Positions 29,046 through 40,928 are shown, counted from the stretch's first letter. The stretch: DNA of 64,000 nt from Caldilineaceae bacterium (GCA_022821545.1 JAJEDJ010000045.1:56192-120191); one strand, 5' to 3'. Numbers and translations are program-made. The notes: a model not told the origin generated them from the letters alone.

Positions 29046-29552
29046 CTATTCGCTTGACCCCCGTCTGTGTTCCAGGACCCCCGTCAAGCTGCTTCTTCGC
29101 CCCACCCACAACCCAACCCCTAACACCGCCGCCGCCAGCCAGCTACCCGGCCCGAATAACCCGGTCGCGCCCAGCAGTACACCCAGCGCTCCGGCCCCAA
29201 CAGTCGCTGCCGTTGACGTCGCCCGCAATCCAAGCCCGCGCGTCGCCGCTCCCCAGGCCGCGCCGATGCCCGCCCACAAAATCAACCCGATAGGCGCCTC
29301 ATCCGGGAAGAAGCCGAGCGTAACCAGGGCCAGGATCACCACCACAACCGCGCGCTGCCGCTCGCGCCCTGCGATTTCGACCCTCATGCGCCGCGCCAGC
29401 CACTCCGCGCCCACCGTGACCACGCAGCCCAGCGCCGCGTTTAGCCACGGTGACCCGTGTCCGGTATGGCTCAGCACGCTGGCCGGAATGTAAATTATGC
29501 GAAAGAAAAGAAAGAAGGCAATGAACGCGGGGTGAACGATCCGCCGGCCCAT
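29046..29552 (-). CDS. Hypothetical integral membrane protein
   Basis: The 168-residue protein has about four to five hydrophobic segments (FIAFFLFFRIIYIPASVL, ALGCVVTVGAEWLA, AVVVVILALVTLGFF, GLILWAGIGAAWGAA and a Gly/Ala-rich pair near the C-terminus). No family is recognised. Its ATG overlaps the stop of the dihydroorotate-dehydrogenase-like gene (TGATG), so the two are translationally coupled. No catalytic motif is visible. Confidence 0.6.
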   Translation of the reverse strand: MGRRIVHPAFIAFFLFFRIIYIPASVLSHTGHGSPWLNAALGCVVTVGAEWLARRMRVEIAGRERQRAVVVVILALVTLGFFPDEAPIGLILWAGIGAAWGAATRGLGLRATSTAATVGAGALGVLLGATGLFGPGSWLAAAVLGVGLWVGRRSSLTGVLEHRRGSSE

Positions 29553-30376
29553 CAACTGCTGCCCAGGGCGACGGCAAGCGCCACTGCCGCCCCGGGCTCC
29601 ACCCACACCAGGCTGTCAAGCTGCAGCGCATCTGCGCCCGCGCGCAAGCAATCCCGCGCTTGCTGCTGCGTATTTACGCCCCCGCAAGCAACCAGCGAGC
29701 CGGAAAGCCCCAACGCTTTCACTTCCAACAACGCCGCCAGCGTCATTGGAAAGGCCCCCGGCCCAAACATCTCGCCTTTGACCGCCTGCCCATCGGCCCG
29801 AATCCCTGCCCCAATCGCCGGGCTGCCCACCACCACACCGGCCGCGCCCGACTCTATTGCCACCGGCGCCAGCGTCGCCGCCCGCGCCAGAGATAGCTTC
29901 ACCAACACCGGCAAGTCCGTCTCCAACAGCAAGACCTCCAGCAGCCGGCCGGTCTCCCTCTCGCCGGCCTCCGGCTGGCAAAGAAGCTCAAATCCTGCGA
30001 TTCCGTCAGCGACCGCAAGCCGCCCCACTGTTTCCGCAGCCTCATCGGCTTCGCTGTCCGCCACCTGGGCAATGACCGGACAACCCATCCGCGGCCACAG
30101 CTGGCCGTACCGCCTCACCGCCGCCGAAACGCCCCGGTTCTGCAGCCCCACGCGGCGCACAACTCCGCCCAGCGTCTCCGCCAGTCGCGGCGGCGGGCTG
30201 CCTCCCCGGCTGCGCCGCGTGAACGGGCCCACAACCACTCCGCCGAACCGGCCCGTCTCCAACTCACGGTGCCGGGCCTCTCCGTAGCCGATGCTGCCGG
30301 CCGCCAGCATCACCGGGCCCGCCAGTGGCAGGCCGATCTTATGGCCGGGCGCCAGCTCTATAGCGCCTTCAACCAT
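29552..30376 (-). CDS. Dihydroorotate dehydrogenase-like protein, degenerate active site
   Basis: The 274-residue TIM-barrel protein keeps the outline of class 1 PyrD: GPVMLAAGSIGYG, GSPPPR, VGLQNRG and the C-terminal LVACGGVNT and GADALQLDSL. The key residues are altered. The FMN-binding Lys region reads VVVGPFTRRS, and the N-x-S-C-P-N signature reads ELLCQPEAG, so the Asn ligands and catalytic-base context are lost. It is also about 30 residues shorter than typical. It may be an FMN enzyme of another specificity or a non-catalytic relative. It starts one base after the dehydratase gene. Confidence 0.72.
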   Translation of the reverse strand: MVEGAIELAPGHKIGLPLAGPVMLAAGSIGYGEARHRELETGRFGGVVVGPFTRRSRGGSPPPRLAETLGGVVRRVGLQNRGVSAAVRRYGQLWPRMGCPVIAQVADSEADEAAETVGRLAVADGIAGFELLCQPEAGERETGRLLEVLLLETDLPVLVKLSLARAATLAPVAIESGAAGVVVGSPAIGAGIRADGQAVKGEMFGPGAFPMTLAALLEVKALGLSGSLVACGGVNTQQQARDCLRAGADALQLDSLVWVEPGAAVALAVALGSS

Positions 30377-30377
30377 T

Positions 30378-31382
30378 TTAGCCGCCCTGGCCGATCAACT
30401 CGACAAAGGTGTCCACACCTATATTCGAGCCGCACAGAATCAGTCCTACGCGTTTCCCCTGCGCCTGTTCGCGCAGCGGACCGAACAGGGCCGCCGTCGA
30501 GGCCGCGCACGCCGGCTCGACCGCCAGCTTCATCTCGTGAAAAAGAAGCCGCATCCCCTCCAGCATCTCCTCGTCGCTGACCAGCGCCACATCCTCCAGG
30601 AAACGCCTGCACAGACCGAGACTGTAGGACTGCGTCCCCGGCGCGCCCAGGCTGGTGGCGATCGTCTCCACCCTTTCTATCGACTCCGGCCTGCCCGAGG
30701 CAAAACTGCGGTGCATCGCGTCCGCGCCCTCCGGCTCCACGCCAAATACAGCGCAGTCCGGCTGCAGCTGTTTAGTCGCCGCGCTGATACCGGCGGCCAG
30801 ACCGCCGCCTCCCACCGGCACGATCAGCATGTCCAGCGGCGGCGCATCCTCGCACACCTCCAGCCCCACCGTTGCCTGCCCGGTGACTATGGTGCTGCCC
30901 TCAAACGGATGAACAAAGGCCCTCCCCTCCTCCTGCTGAATGCGTTCCACCTCGGCGAACCCCTCATAAACGTCGGCAACCAGCACGACCTCAGCCCCAT
31001 AACTGCGCGCCTTATTCACTCGAAATTTCGGCGCCGAGGCCGGCATCACAACCTTGGCGCTGATTCCGAAAATCCGGGCTGCGTAAGCCACCGCGATCGC
31101 ATGATTGCCCGCGCTCACCGCTGTCACACCCTGTTCCCGCGCCGCGCTGTCCAGTTGCAATATGTCATTCACCGCGCCGCGCGGCTTGAACGTACCCGTC
31201 CTCTGAAACAGCTCCAGCTTCAGCCATACCTCCGTGTTTGCGCCAAGCGCCTCCTCCATCGCCTTGCTCTGCCAGCGCCACACGGGTGTGCGGAGAATAT
31301 AGGGGGCGATGCGAGCGCGCGTCGCGCTGATTTCTTCGAGGGTAGGGATATCGAGGTCGGTCAAACCGTCATTGTTCATCAC
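30378..31382 (-). CDS. PLP-dependent threonine/serine dehydratase family enzyme
   Basis: The 334-residue fold type II PLP enzyme has the Schiff-base lysine in RTGTFKPRGAVND, the substrate Asn loop VSAGNHAIAVAYAA and the phosphate-binding glycine loop VPVGGGGLAAGI. It lacks a C-terminal ACT regulatory domain, so it resembles the catabolic (TdcB) or serine-racemase-like group rather than biosynthetic IlvA. Members deaminate threonine or serine to 2-ketobutyrate or pyruvate. It is co-directional with hisB (112-base gap) and with the two following genes. Confidence 0.88.
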   Translation of the reverse strand: MMNNDGLTDLDIPTLEEISATRARIAPYILRTPVWRWQSKAMEEALGANTEVWLKLELFQRTGTFKPRGAVNDILQLDSAAREQGVTAVSAGNHAIAVAYAARIFGISAKVVMPASAPKFRVNKARSYGAEVVLVADVYEGFAEVERIQQEEGRAFVHPFEGSTIVTGQATVGLEVCEDAPPLDMLIVPVGGGGLAAGISAATKQLQPDCAVFGVEPEGADAMHRSFASGRPESIERVETIATSLGAPGTQSYSLGLCRRFLEDVALVSDEEMLEGMRLLFHEMKLAVEPACAASTAALFGPLREQAQGKRVGLILCGSNIGVDTFVELIGQGG

Positions 31383-31494
31383 ATTTGCCTTGCGATGGGG
31401 ATGTGTAAGTCATGCAATGTGTAGGTCGTGCATGGTGGGCGGCGATACGATGACTCGCGCCCGGCCGCGGTGGGAGAAAATAGCGAACCCGCGA

Positions 31495-32085
31495 TCATGC
31501 GCTCAGTGTCCCCTTCGTGCTGGGGACCCCGCTTCGCCGCCCGTCCAGCCGCGTCGCCGCGTCCAGGGCCCGCGCCAGCGCCTTGAACAGCCCCTCGGCC
31601 TTGTGATGATCGTTGCGCCCGTACAGCACCGCCGCATGCAGGTTCATCCGCCCGTGAATCGCAATGCTCTCGAACAAGTGAAACAGTAGATCGGCGCTGA
31701 GTTCTCCCAACTTCGGCGTCGTGAAGTCGGCGTCGAAAACACAGTATGGCCGCCCGCTAAGGTCCACGACAACCCGCGCCAGCGTCTCATCCATCGGCAC
31801 AAATGCATGCCCCGTGCGCACGATGCCGCTGCGCTCCCCCAGCGCCTGGTCGATAGCCCGTCCCAGGCAGATGCACACGTCCTCAGCCGTGTGGTGTTCG
31901 TCGATATGAAGATCGCCCTCCGCCTGCACAGTCAAGTCAAACAGCCCGTGCCCGGCCAAAAGCGTCAGCATATGGTCCAGAAAGCCGATTCCGGTCTCCA
32001 CTTTCGCCGCGCCGCCGCCATCCAGCGCCAGCTCCAGCACGACCTGCGTCTCTTTGGTCGTCCGCTCGATTCTAGCCTGTCGCAT
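31495..32085 (-). CDS. hisB: Imidazoleglycerol-phosphate dehydratase
   Basis: HisB dehydrates imidazole glycerol phosphate, the step right after HisHF. The 196-residue protein has both Mn-binding His-rich signatures, [11 protein letters not shown] and [14 protein letters not shown], plus GIGFLDHML near the N-terminus. It is monofunctional, without a phosphatase domain, so a separate histidinol-phosphate phosphatase is needed. It is 17 kb from the hisE end of the other his genes. Confidence 0.96.
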   Translation of the reverse strand: MRQARIERTTKETQVVLELALDGGGAAKVETGIGFLDHMLTLLAGHGLFDLTVQAEGDLHIDEHHTAEDVCICLGRAIDQALGERSGIVRTGHAFVPMDETLARVVVDLSGRPYCVFDADFTTPKLGELSADLLFHLFESIAIHGRMNLHAAVLYGRNDHHKAEGLFKALARALDAATRLDGRRSGVPSTKGTLSA

Positions 32086-32256
32086 ATCTTATCCAGTCTG
32101 GCTGTACGTCATCCAATCTGATCCCGGAACAGTTCTCCCGGTCTCCATCCTTGCCTTCCCGCCAATTGTCCCACCCTTTGCATAGCCGGGCAAACTTCCG
32201 CTTCAACTCCCAGGGCAATTGCATCCTGTTGCGTCGACTCAGACAACGCCCATACG

Positions 32257-32285
32257 TTGGACTTTTGCCGCTTTCAAGCTACAAT
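32257..32285 (+). promoter_or_regulatory. Promoter for the amidohydrolase/sugar ABC genes
   Basis: TTGGAC (32257-32262) and TACAAT (32280-32285) with a 17-base spacer lie about 55 bases ahead of ATG 32341. This is close to the sigma-70 consensus. Confidence 0.6.
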
Positions 32286-32340
32286 TTCCCTGTGCCGAAC
32301 GGGGCCCGGAAAACTGTAGAATCCAACCTGAGGAATCTCA

Positions 32341-33297
32341 ATGTATCAGGGTCTTGAAATCATCGACTTTCACGTACACTTCCCCACCCGCAAGCCGTGG
32401 TTCCCGAACATGGGAAACACGATCCAGAATTACATCGACAAGGTGGGAGAAAAGCGGGCGCGCACAGTCCAGGAGATGAGCCGGCCCTACGGGGAACACT
32501 GGCGCAAAATGTGGGGGTTCCCGAAAGCGGAGCCGCCCGACGACCACCCGGGAGACAGGGAGCAGGCCCGCCGTTGGGCCGCAGAATTGGACGAATACGG
32601 CGTACGCGCCGTCGCTTTCGTTACCGGCGGCGGCAATGAGCACCTCGCCGAAATCGTCAGCTGGTACCCCGATAAGTTCATCGGGTTCGCCCACCATAAC
32701 CCCTTCGAGCCAGACGCCGTCGCCCAGTTGGAACACGCCGTCACCGAGCTTGGTCTGCGTGGTTACAAACTGCTCGCCCCCATGATCGAACAGCCGATCG
32801 AGGACGAGTCGATCTGGCCGGTCTGGGAAAAATGCGCCGAACTGGATATCCCCGTCCTCATCCATTTCGGCATTCAGGGCAGCGCCGGCGGCATCGCCTG
32901 GCATGAGAACATTTCCCCTTTCAAACTGCACAACATCGCCAAAGCCTTTCCCGACGTGACATTCGTCATTCCCCATTTCGGCTGCGCCTGGGAACGCGAA
33001 ACGTTGCAGCTCTGCTGGGCCTGCCCTAATGTCTGCGTTGACACCAGCGGCAGCCTCCAGTGGATCCGCTGGGTGCCCGGAGATGTAACGGTCAAATACC
33101 TGTTCCGCAAGTACTACGAGACGATCGGCCCCGGGCGCATCATCTTCGGGACTGACAGCAGCTGGTTCCCGCGAGGCTTTACCCTGGAATACCTGCAGGA
33201 CCAGATGCGCAGCTGTCTCGACCTGAATTTTCCGGAGCGGGACATCCAGCAGATCTTTGCCGGCAACGCCGCCCGCCTGTTGAAAATCGAACCGTAA
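32341..33297 (+). CDS. Amidohydrolase-2 family (TIM-barrel) hydrolase/decarboxylase
   Basis: The 318-residue protein matches the amidohydrolase-related (ACMSD-like) family. It has the N-terminal metal pair IIDFHVHF, the mid-barrel IPVLIHFG, the strand-6 His in FVIPHFGCAW and the catalytic Asp in IIFGTDSSWFP. Relatives hydrolyse lactones or decarboxylate aromatic acids, using zinc. GAGGAAT precedes ATG 32341. It is followed after 82 bases by a sugar-type ABC importer on the same strand, suggesting that it acts on an imported compound. The substrate is unknown. Confidence 0.82.
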   Translation: MYQGLEIIDFHVHFPTRKPWFPNMGNTIQNYIDKVGEKRARTVQEMSRPYGEHWRKMWGFPKAEPPDDHPGDREQARRWAAELDEYGVRAVAFVTGGGNEHLAEIVSWYPDKFIGFAHHNPFEPDAVAQLEHAVTELGLRGYKLLAPMIEQPIEDESIWPVWEKCAELDIPVLIHFGIQGSAGGIAWHENISPFKLHNIAKAFPDVTFVIPHFGCAWERETLQLCWACPNVCVDTSGSLQWIRWVPGDVTVKYLFRKYYETIGPGRIIFGTDSSWFPRGFTLEYLQDQMRSCLDLNFPERDIQQIFAGNAARLLKIEP

Positions 33298-33379
33298 GCA
33301 GGGTACAGCGATCGACGAAAACCGAGCATGAGTCTGAAGTGAGGACTCTCTCTTCTCTAATCCAAGGAGGAAACCAACG

Positions 33380-34717
33380 ATGAAACGCTCCCAACCGTTC
33401 ATTCTGATCGCCGCACTCCTGGTGGCCGCCATCCTTTTGGCCGCCTGCCCCGCAGCGATGCCCGCCGAAGCGCCGGCCTCCGACTCGGCAGCCGAAGAGC
33501 CGGCTATGGCTGACGAGGTCATCGAAATCGAGTACTGGCAGTACAACTTTGCCGCCAGGGTCGATGCCATGAACCAGCTGATCGCCCAGTTTGAAGAGGC
33601 GAACCCGAACATCAAGGTCGTCCACAACGCCGACATCCCTTACGCTGAGTTCCGCGACAAGATCGCCGCCAGCGTGCCCGCCGGGGTCGGCCCCGACGTC
33701 GCTACCCTCTTCTATGGCTGGCAATCGGTCTGGATCGATTCCGGCTACCTCGTGCCTCTGCCCGAAGACGCTTTCCCGCCGGCTATGGTCGCCGAAGAAT
33801 TCAGCCCCATGGTCCAGGCCAGCTTCGTCGAAGGCACGCTCTACACGCTTCCCACCGCGGTACGCGCCCTCGCGCTCTTTTACAACCGAGATCTGATGGA
33901 GGCAGCCGGTCTCGACCCCAACAGCCCGCCCGCAACCCTGGACGAGCTGCACGACCAGGCCGTTGCCTGCACGCAGCGCGATGACGACGGCTCGCTCGTC
34001 GTTCAGGGCTTCGTCGCCGATCCCTCCGCCCAGGACCATCACTGGTTCCGCGAAGTGCTGGTGCGCCAGTTCGGCGGCGTGCCCTACACTGACGACTATA
34101 GCGAGGTCCTCTACAATGACGAGGCTGGCATGCAGGCCTGGAACTATCTCCTGGCTTTCCACACCGATCTCGCCACCGGCGACCGCGATCTGTTTGACGG
34201 CAGCACCAATGCCTTCGTCGGCGGTCACGTATGCTTCCACGTAGACGGTTCCTTCCGCCTTGGCACCATCGCCAAGAACAATCCGGAAATGAACTTCGGC
34301 GTCACCGAACTGCCCTCGCATAACGGCATCAAGAGCACCTTCGGCTCCTACTGGACCCACGGCCTGACCAAGAAGGCCGCCGCCGACCAGGCGCGCTTTG
34401 ACGCGGCCGTCAAGTTCCTGCAGTTCATCACCAGCGCAGATGCCGGCGCCTTGTGGGTCGACATCGTCGGTGAACTGCCCGCCCAACTCGAGGCCGGCAG
34501 CAATCCGGAACTCCTTGCCGACGAGAAGCTGGGCGCCTTTGCCGCAGGGCTGGAATACTCCCACGCGACCTTCTTCGCCGACGAGAGCCAGCAGCGGCAG
34601 GCCATTATCGACTCCTTCGACATGGTGATCCTGACCGACGAAGACCCTGCCACTGCCTTGCAGATTGCCGCCGATACCGACCAGGAGGTCCTGGACGACT
34701 TCTGGTCCAGCCGCTAA
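33380..34717 (+). CDS. Family 1 sugar ABC transporter substrate-binding lipoprotein
   Basis: The 445-residue protein has a signal segment ending in the lipobox ILLAAC (Cys at about residue 23), an Ala/Glu-rich tether and a two-lobed solute-binding fold (IEYWQYNFAARVDAMNQLIAQFEEANPNIKV onward). It captures oligosaccharides or glycerol-phosphate-like solutes for the two permeases downstream. A strong AAGGAGGAAA site precedes ATG 33380. A long stem-loop at 34739-34774 separates it from the permease genes and may raise its expression relative to them. The ligand is not predictable. Confidence 0.92.
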   Translation: MKRSQPFILIAALLVAAILLAACPAAMPAEAPASDSAAEEPAMADEVIEIEYWQYNFAARVDAMNQLIAQFEEANPNIKVVHNADIPYAEFRDKIAASVPAGVGPDVATLFYGWQSVWIDSGYLVPLPEDAFPPAMVAEEFSPMVQASFVEGTLYTLPTAVRALALFYNRDLMEAAGLDPNSPPATLDELHDQAVACTQRDDDGSLVVQGFVADPSAQDHHWFREVLVRQFGGVPYTDDYSEVLYNDEAGMQAWNYLLAFHTDLATGDRDLFDGSTNAFVGGHVCFHVDGSFRLGTIAKNNPEMNFGVTELPSHNGIKSTFGSYWTHGLTKKAAADQARFDAAVKFLQFITSADAGALWVDIVGELPAQLEAGSNPELLADEKLGAFAAGLEYSHATFFADESQQRQAIIDSFDMVILTDEDPATALQIAADTDQEVLDDFWSSR

Positions 34718-34738
34718 ATCGAAAGTGACCAACGCGAA

Positions 34739-34774
34739 GCGAGAGGGTACCTGCCCGGCAGGCTATCCTCTCGC
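34739..34774 (+). terminator. Intercistronic stem-loop between binding protein and permease
   Basis: GCGAGAGG (34739-34746) pairs with CCTCTCGC (34767-34774). The stem continues with three more pairs, one a G-U, and an inner short hairpin. The following bases are C/T-rich with no long T run, so it may act as a partial terminator or an mRNA-stabilising element. Confidence 0.55.
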
Positions 34775-34883
34775 CTCCGTCTTTCTCTATCCGGTACGGT
34801 ACGGCCCGTTCTCCGGACAATGACCCTGGGCCATCCTGGGCTCGGCAATCTGAATTACGCTGCAATCACGATGGATTAGCTCC

Positions 34884-35789
34884 ATGCGCCTAACCCTGCA
34901 CCAGCGGCAGATCATTTGGGCCTACATCTTTATGAGCGCGGCCCTGGTCTTCTTTGTCGTCATCCGCTGGTACCCGACAATCCTCGCCTTCAACGTCAGT
35001 TTTCGAGACTGGAATGTGTTCGAAGGCTCCGGCCCCTGGGTGGGATTGGAGAACTATCAGGAGATCTGGCAGGACGCCGGCAAACCCCGCAGCTCTGTGA
35101 CAGCCGCCTTCTCCAATACCGTTCGCTATGTTCTGTTCGGTGTGCCCTCACAGCTGGTACTTGCGCTGGCTATTGCCCTGCTCCTCGCCCAGATCCGGCG
35201 CCTTTCCGCGGTCTTCCGCGTAGCCTATTTCGCACCCTACGTCACTTCGGCCGTCGCGGTCGCCTTCGTCTGGAACTGGCTCTATCAGCCGGAGACCGGC
35301 TTGATCAACCAGGGGCTGGACCTGGTCGGCCTGCCGCAACAGCCCTTTACCAAGAGTCCCTCCCAGGCGCTGCCGTCGATCACCGCCGTTGCCGTCTGGC
35401 AAAACCTCGGCTTCGCAGTAATCATCTTCCTGGCAGGAATTCAGCAGATTCCCGGCCATTATTATGAAGCCGCCCGCATCGACGGCGCCAACGCCTGGCA
35501 GCTCTTCTGGCGCATCACCCTGCCCCTCCTAAATCCGATCATCGTCTACCTGACAGTCCTGGGCACCATCTCCTATCTGCGCCTGTTCGCTCTCGTCCAG
35601 AATATGAGCCCCCAGGGCACCGGGGGGCCGCTGAAAAGTACGACCACGGTCGTGTTGGAGGTCTATCGGGAGGGGTTTTCCAGCTACAAGATGGGCTATG
35701 CCGGCGCGCTTACGGTTCTTCTTTTCTTTCTCATCCTGCTCATTACGATCATCCAGCTGCGCTTCTTTTCGCGGCGCGTAGAGTATTAG
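34884..35789 (+). CDS. Sugar ABC transporter permease (MalF/UgpA-like)
   Basis: The 301-residue permease has six predicted membrane spans. The cytoplasmic EAA loop reads YEAARIDGANAWQLFWRITLPLLNP (about 192-216), which docks the ATPase. It pairs with the following permease. No ATPase gene is present in the cluster, so a shared MsmK/UgpC-type ATPase encoded elsewhere is likely. The start codon ATG 34884 has only a weak AGCTCC leader. Confidence 0.93.
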   Translation: MRLTLHQRQIIWAYIFMSAALVFFVVIRWYPTILAFNVSFRDWNVFEGSGPWVGLENYQEIWQDAGKPRSSVTAAFSNTVRYVLFGVPSQLVLALAIALLLAQIRRLSAVFRVAYFAPYVTSAVAVAFVWNWLYQPETGLINQGLDLVGLPQQPFTKSPSQALPSITAVAVWQNLGFAVIIFLAGIQQIPGHYYEAARIDGANAWQLFWRITLPLLNPIIVYLTVLGTISYLRLFALVQNMSPQGTGGPLKSTTTVVLEVYREGFSSYKMGYAGALTVLLFFLILLITIIQLRFFSRRVEY

Positions 35790-35814
35790 ATAGAGGCTCC
35801 GGCGCAACGCACTA

Positions 35815-36720
35815 ATGGCTACTTCAGCAGAAATCGGCACAGAGGGCACACTTCAAATAGGGGAACATTTCAAGCCTGCCCAGCCCGGGAGCAAGCGCCG
35901 CTTCGGCTGGACACTGCTGATCGCGTATCTTCTGCTTGCAATCGGCGGGGTCTGTATGGTTACGCCGTTTTTCTGGATGATTCTGACGAGCGTAAAGCCG
36001 GCGCCCGAACTGGTAAACTTTTCCTTCTTTCCCGAAAATCCCACTCTCCAGAACTATCTGAATGTACTGAATACCAGCAGTTTCGAACGTTGGTATCTCA
36101 ACAGCATTATTGTTGCGGCAATCAGCACCTCAAGTGTCGTCTTCTTTGACACTTTGGTCGGCTACACGCTCAATAAGTTCGACTTTCCGGGCAAGAATAT
36201 CATCTTCATCGGCATGCTCGGCACGCTCATGATCCCGACCGAAATGCTTATCATTCCGTGGTTTACGATGAGCGTGAACTGGAATTGGCATATCGGCTAT
36301 ACCCAGTATTGGGGAATCGCCTTTCCCGGCGTCATCACTGCCGCCGGCATCTTTCTCATGCGTCAGTTTTTCGACGGCGTCCCCAACGAGCTCCTGGACG
36401 CTGCCCGAATGGATGGCATGAACGAGTTCGGCATCTGGTGGCGCATCGCCGCTCCCCTGGTGAAACCGGCCATTGCCGCCCTGGCCATCTTCAACTTCAT
36501 CGGCAACTGGAACGCCTACCTGTGGCCGCTGATTCTGGCCAACAGCCGCGAGTTCTACACTTTGCCCGTCGGTCTGAGTTTCTTCCGCGGCGAATCCACA
36601 ACCCACTGGGAGAAGATCATGACCGCGGCCAGCCTTGCAAGCATCCCTCTGCTCATCGTCTTTCTGGTCTTCCAGCGTCAGATTATCAGGGGAATCGCTC
36701 TCACAGGACTGAAAGGCTGA
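35815..36720 (+). CDS. Sugar ABC transporter permease (MalG/UgpE-like)
   Basis: The 301-residue permease has an N-terminal cytoplasmic stretch of about 35 residues, six membrane spans and the EAA loop LDAARMDGMNEFGIWWRIAAPLVKP. It forms the heterodimeric pore with the preceding permease, 25 bases upstream. The gene ends about 115 bases before sucC on the same strand. Confidence 0.93.
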   Translation: MATSAEIGTEGTLQIGEHFKPAQPGSKRRFGWTLLIAYLLLAIGGVCMVTPFFWMILTSVKPAPELVNFSFFPENPTLQNYLNVLNTSSFERWYLNSIIVAAISTSSVVFFDTLVGYTLNKFDFPGKNIIFIGMLGTLMIPTEMLIIPWFTMSVNWNWHIGYTQYWGIAFPGVITAAGIFLMRQFFDGVPNELLDAARMDGMNEFGIWWRIAAPLVKPAIAALAIFNFIGNWNAYLWPLILANSREFYTLPVGLSFFRGESTTHWEKIMTAASLASIPLLIVFLVFQRQIIRGIALTGLKG

Positions 36721-36835
36721 GTCAGAAGAAGCCACGACAGGACCGGTGCGCCTTTCGGCCCGCCGGCAGGAGCTGCAATCATAGTGCGCCGCTTCAGCGC
36801 ACAAATCACAGCATCTACCGAAGAGGAGTCCCGTT

Positions 36836-37978
36836 TTGAAGTTACACGAATACCAGTCTAAGCGAGTCTTCGCCCGATATGGCGTGCCCATCCCCAACGG
36901 GGGAGTCGCAACCACGCCGGCCGAAGCGCGCGCCATCGCTGAAGAGATCGGCAAGCCGGTCGTCATCAAGAGCCAGGTGTTGGTCGGGGGGCGCGGTAAA
37001 GCCGGCGGCATCAAGCTGGCCGGCACGCCGGATGAGGCCGAGGAAGTGGCCGCAAAGATCCTCGGCATGGACATCAAAGGGTTGACCGTGCAAAAAGTCC
37101 TGGTGGACGAGGCCGCTGACATCCGCTCCGAAATCTATCTGAGCGCCGTCCTCGACCGCGGCGCGCGCAGGGTGGCGATCATGGCCAGCAGCGAGGGGGG
37201 CGTCGAAATCGAAGAGGTCGCCGCCCAAACGCCAGAAAAGATCATCACCGTTCACGTTCACCCACTTCTGGGTATGCAGGGATACCAGGCCCGCCAACTG
37301 GCCTACGGCATCGGACTGCCCAAAGAGCACGTCTCCGCTTTCACCAAGATCGCCCAGAACCTCTACCGCGCTTTCGTGGACAGCGACGCCAGCCTCGCGG
37401 AGATCAATCCGCTCGTCATTAACGGCGACAGCCAGCTGCAGGCTGTGGACGGCAAAATACTGCTGGACGACAGCGCCTTGCCCAGGCAGAAAGAGCTGGC
37501 CGCCATGCGCGACCCCGACGAAGACAGTGCCACCGAGACCGAAGCCCGAGAGGTCGGAATCAGTTATATCGATCTCGATGGCGAAATCGGCTGCATGGTG
37601 AACGGTGCCGGCCTCGCCATGGCCACCATGGACATTATCAAACTGTATGGCGGCAGCCCGGCCAATTTTCTCGACATCGGCGGCGGCGCCGGCGCAGACA
37701 AAGTCCTGGCCGCCTTGCGGATCATCCTCCGCGACGCGCGCGTGAAGGCAGTTCTCATCAATATCTTCGGCGGCATCACTCGCTGCGATGAAGTGGCCAA
37801 TGGCATCGTCGAGGCCATCAACAGTCTTGACGTAGAGGTCCCGATTGTCGTGCGTATGGTAGGTGTGAACGAGGATGAAGGCCGCCAGATTCTGGCCGAC
37901 TCCAATCTTCCCTCCGCCAACCAGCTGTCGGAGGCCGTGCAGATGGCCGTCGCCGCCGCCAAAGGAGAAGGCGCATGA
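36836..37978 (+). CDS. sucC: Succinyl-CoA ligase, beta subunit
   Basis: The 380-residue ATP-grasp subunit holds the nucleotide site of succinyl-CoA synthetase (TCA cycle). It starts [22 protein letters not shown] with the grasp loop [12 protein letters not shown]. It carries the C-terminal CoA-ligase domain with GGGAGADKV and [16 protein letters not shown]. The TTG at 36836 is preceded by AGAGGAG and coincides with the conserved N-terminus. It overlaps sucD by 4 bases. Confidence 0.96.
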   Translation: MKLHEYQSKRVFARYGVPIPNGGVATTPAEARAIAEEIGKPVVIKSQVLVGGRGKAGGIKLAGTPDEAEEVAAKILGMDIKGLTVQKVLVDEAADIRSEIYLSAVLDRGARRVAIMASSEGGVEIEEVAAQTPEKIITVHVHPLLGMQGYQARQLAYGIGLPKEHVSAFTKIAQNLYRAFVDSDASLAEINPLVINGDSQLQAVDGKILLDDSALPRQKELAAMRDPDEDSATETEAREVGISYIDLDGEIGCMVNGAGLAMATMDIIKLYGGSPANFLDIGGGAGADKVLAALRIILRDARVKAVLINIFGGITRCDEVANGIVEAINSLDVEVPIVVRMVGVNEDEGRQILADSNLPSANQLSEAVQMAVAAAKGEGA

Positions 37979-38844
37979 GTATCCTCGTTGACAATGGGAC
38001 CCGCCTGCTCGTGCAGGGTATCACCGGCAGCCAGGGCGCCTTCCACGCAGAGCAGATGATCCAGTACGGCACCAATGTAGTGGCCGGCGCCGTGCCCGGT
38101 CGCGGCGGGCAGTGGGCTGTCGGCAACACGCCCGTATTCGATACCGTCCACGAAGCCGTCGCCACAACCGACGCCAATACCAGCATAATTTTCGTCCCCG
38201 CCGCCTTCGCCGTGGACGCCCTTCTCGAGGCCGCCGACGCCGGCGTCTCCCTGATCGTATGCATCACCGAAAACATCCCCGCCCTCGACATGGCCCGCGC
38301 CCGCGCCTACCTCGATTCGACCGACTCTCTCCTGATCGGCCCCAACTGCCCCGGACTCATTTCACCGGGAACCGCCAAAGTCGGCATCATGGCCGGCCAC
38401 ATTCACACACCTGGTAACGTCGGCATCGTCAGCCGTTCCGGGACGCTAACCTACGAGGTCATCTATGCCCTGACCGCGCGCGGGATCGGCCAGAGCACCG
38501 CGGTTGGCATCGGCGGCGACCCCATCAAAGGGCTTAACTTTCTCGACGTATTGCAGATGTTTGAACAGGACTCCGCAACTGAGCAGATCGTCCTGATCGG
38601 GGAGATCGGGGGCGCAGACGAGCAGGTCGCCGCCGACTACATCAGAACTGAAATGAATAAACCTGTCACCGCATTCATCGCCGGCCAGACCGCTCCGCCC
38701 GGCAAACGCATGGGCCATGCCGGCGCCATCATCTCCGGCGGCGAAGGCACCGCCGCTGAAAAGATCGAAGCGCTCCAGGACGCCGGCGTCGCCATCGCCC
38801 GTCACCCGGAGGAGATCGCAGAGCTGGCCGCACGGAATATCTGA
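37975..38844 (+). CDS. sucD: Succinyl-CoA ligase, alpha subunit
   Basis: The 289-residue subunit has the CoA-binding Rossmann start ([18 protein letters not shown]), the CoA/succinate motif [12 protein letters not shown] and the phosphorylated His in [13 protein letters not shown]. With SucC it makes ATP (or GTP) from succinyl-CoA. The ATGA overlap with sucC implies coupled synthesis of the two subunits. Confidence 0.97.
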   Translation: MSILVDNGTRLLVQGITGSQGAFHAEQMIQYGTNVVAGAVPGRGGQWAVGNTPVFDTVHEAVATTDANTSIIFVPAAFAVDALLEAADAGVSLIVCITENIPALDMARARAYLDSTDSLLIGPNCPGLISPGTAKVGIMAGHIHTPGNVGIVSRSGTLTYEVIYALTARGIGQSTAVGIGGDPIKGLNFLDVLQMFEQDSATEQIVLIGEIGGADEQVAADYIRTEMNKPVTAFIAGQTAPPGKRMGHAGAIISGGEGTAAEKIEALQDAGVAIARHPEEIAELAARNI

Positions 38845-38920
38845 ACCACCGTCCGAAACTGTGCTATCATAGTTGCCATTCTCGCAGCGGACCAACAGAC
38901 ACCGAATGAAGGAGGGAAGC

Positions 38921-40852
<1,932 letters not shown>

Positions 40853-40860
40853 AGCAGTGC

Positions 40861-40896
40861 GGGGGCCGGCATCGCATCAAGACGACGCCGGCCCCC
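40861..40896. terminator. Bidirectional terminator between acs and scpA
   Basis: A perfect 10-bp GC-rich stem (40861-40870 with 40887-40896, 16-base loop) lies between the convergent ends of acs and scpA, followed on the plus strand by a short T-containing stretch. Confidence 0.65.
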
Positions 40897-40928
40897 TCCG
40901 GACCGCATTTTAGCGCCTCCGTTTTCAC

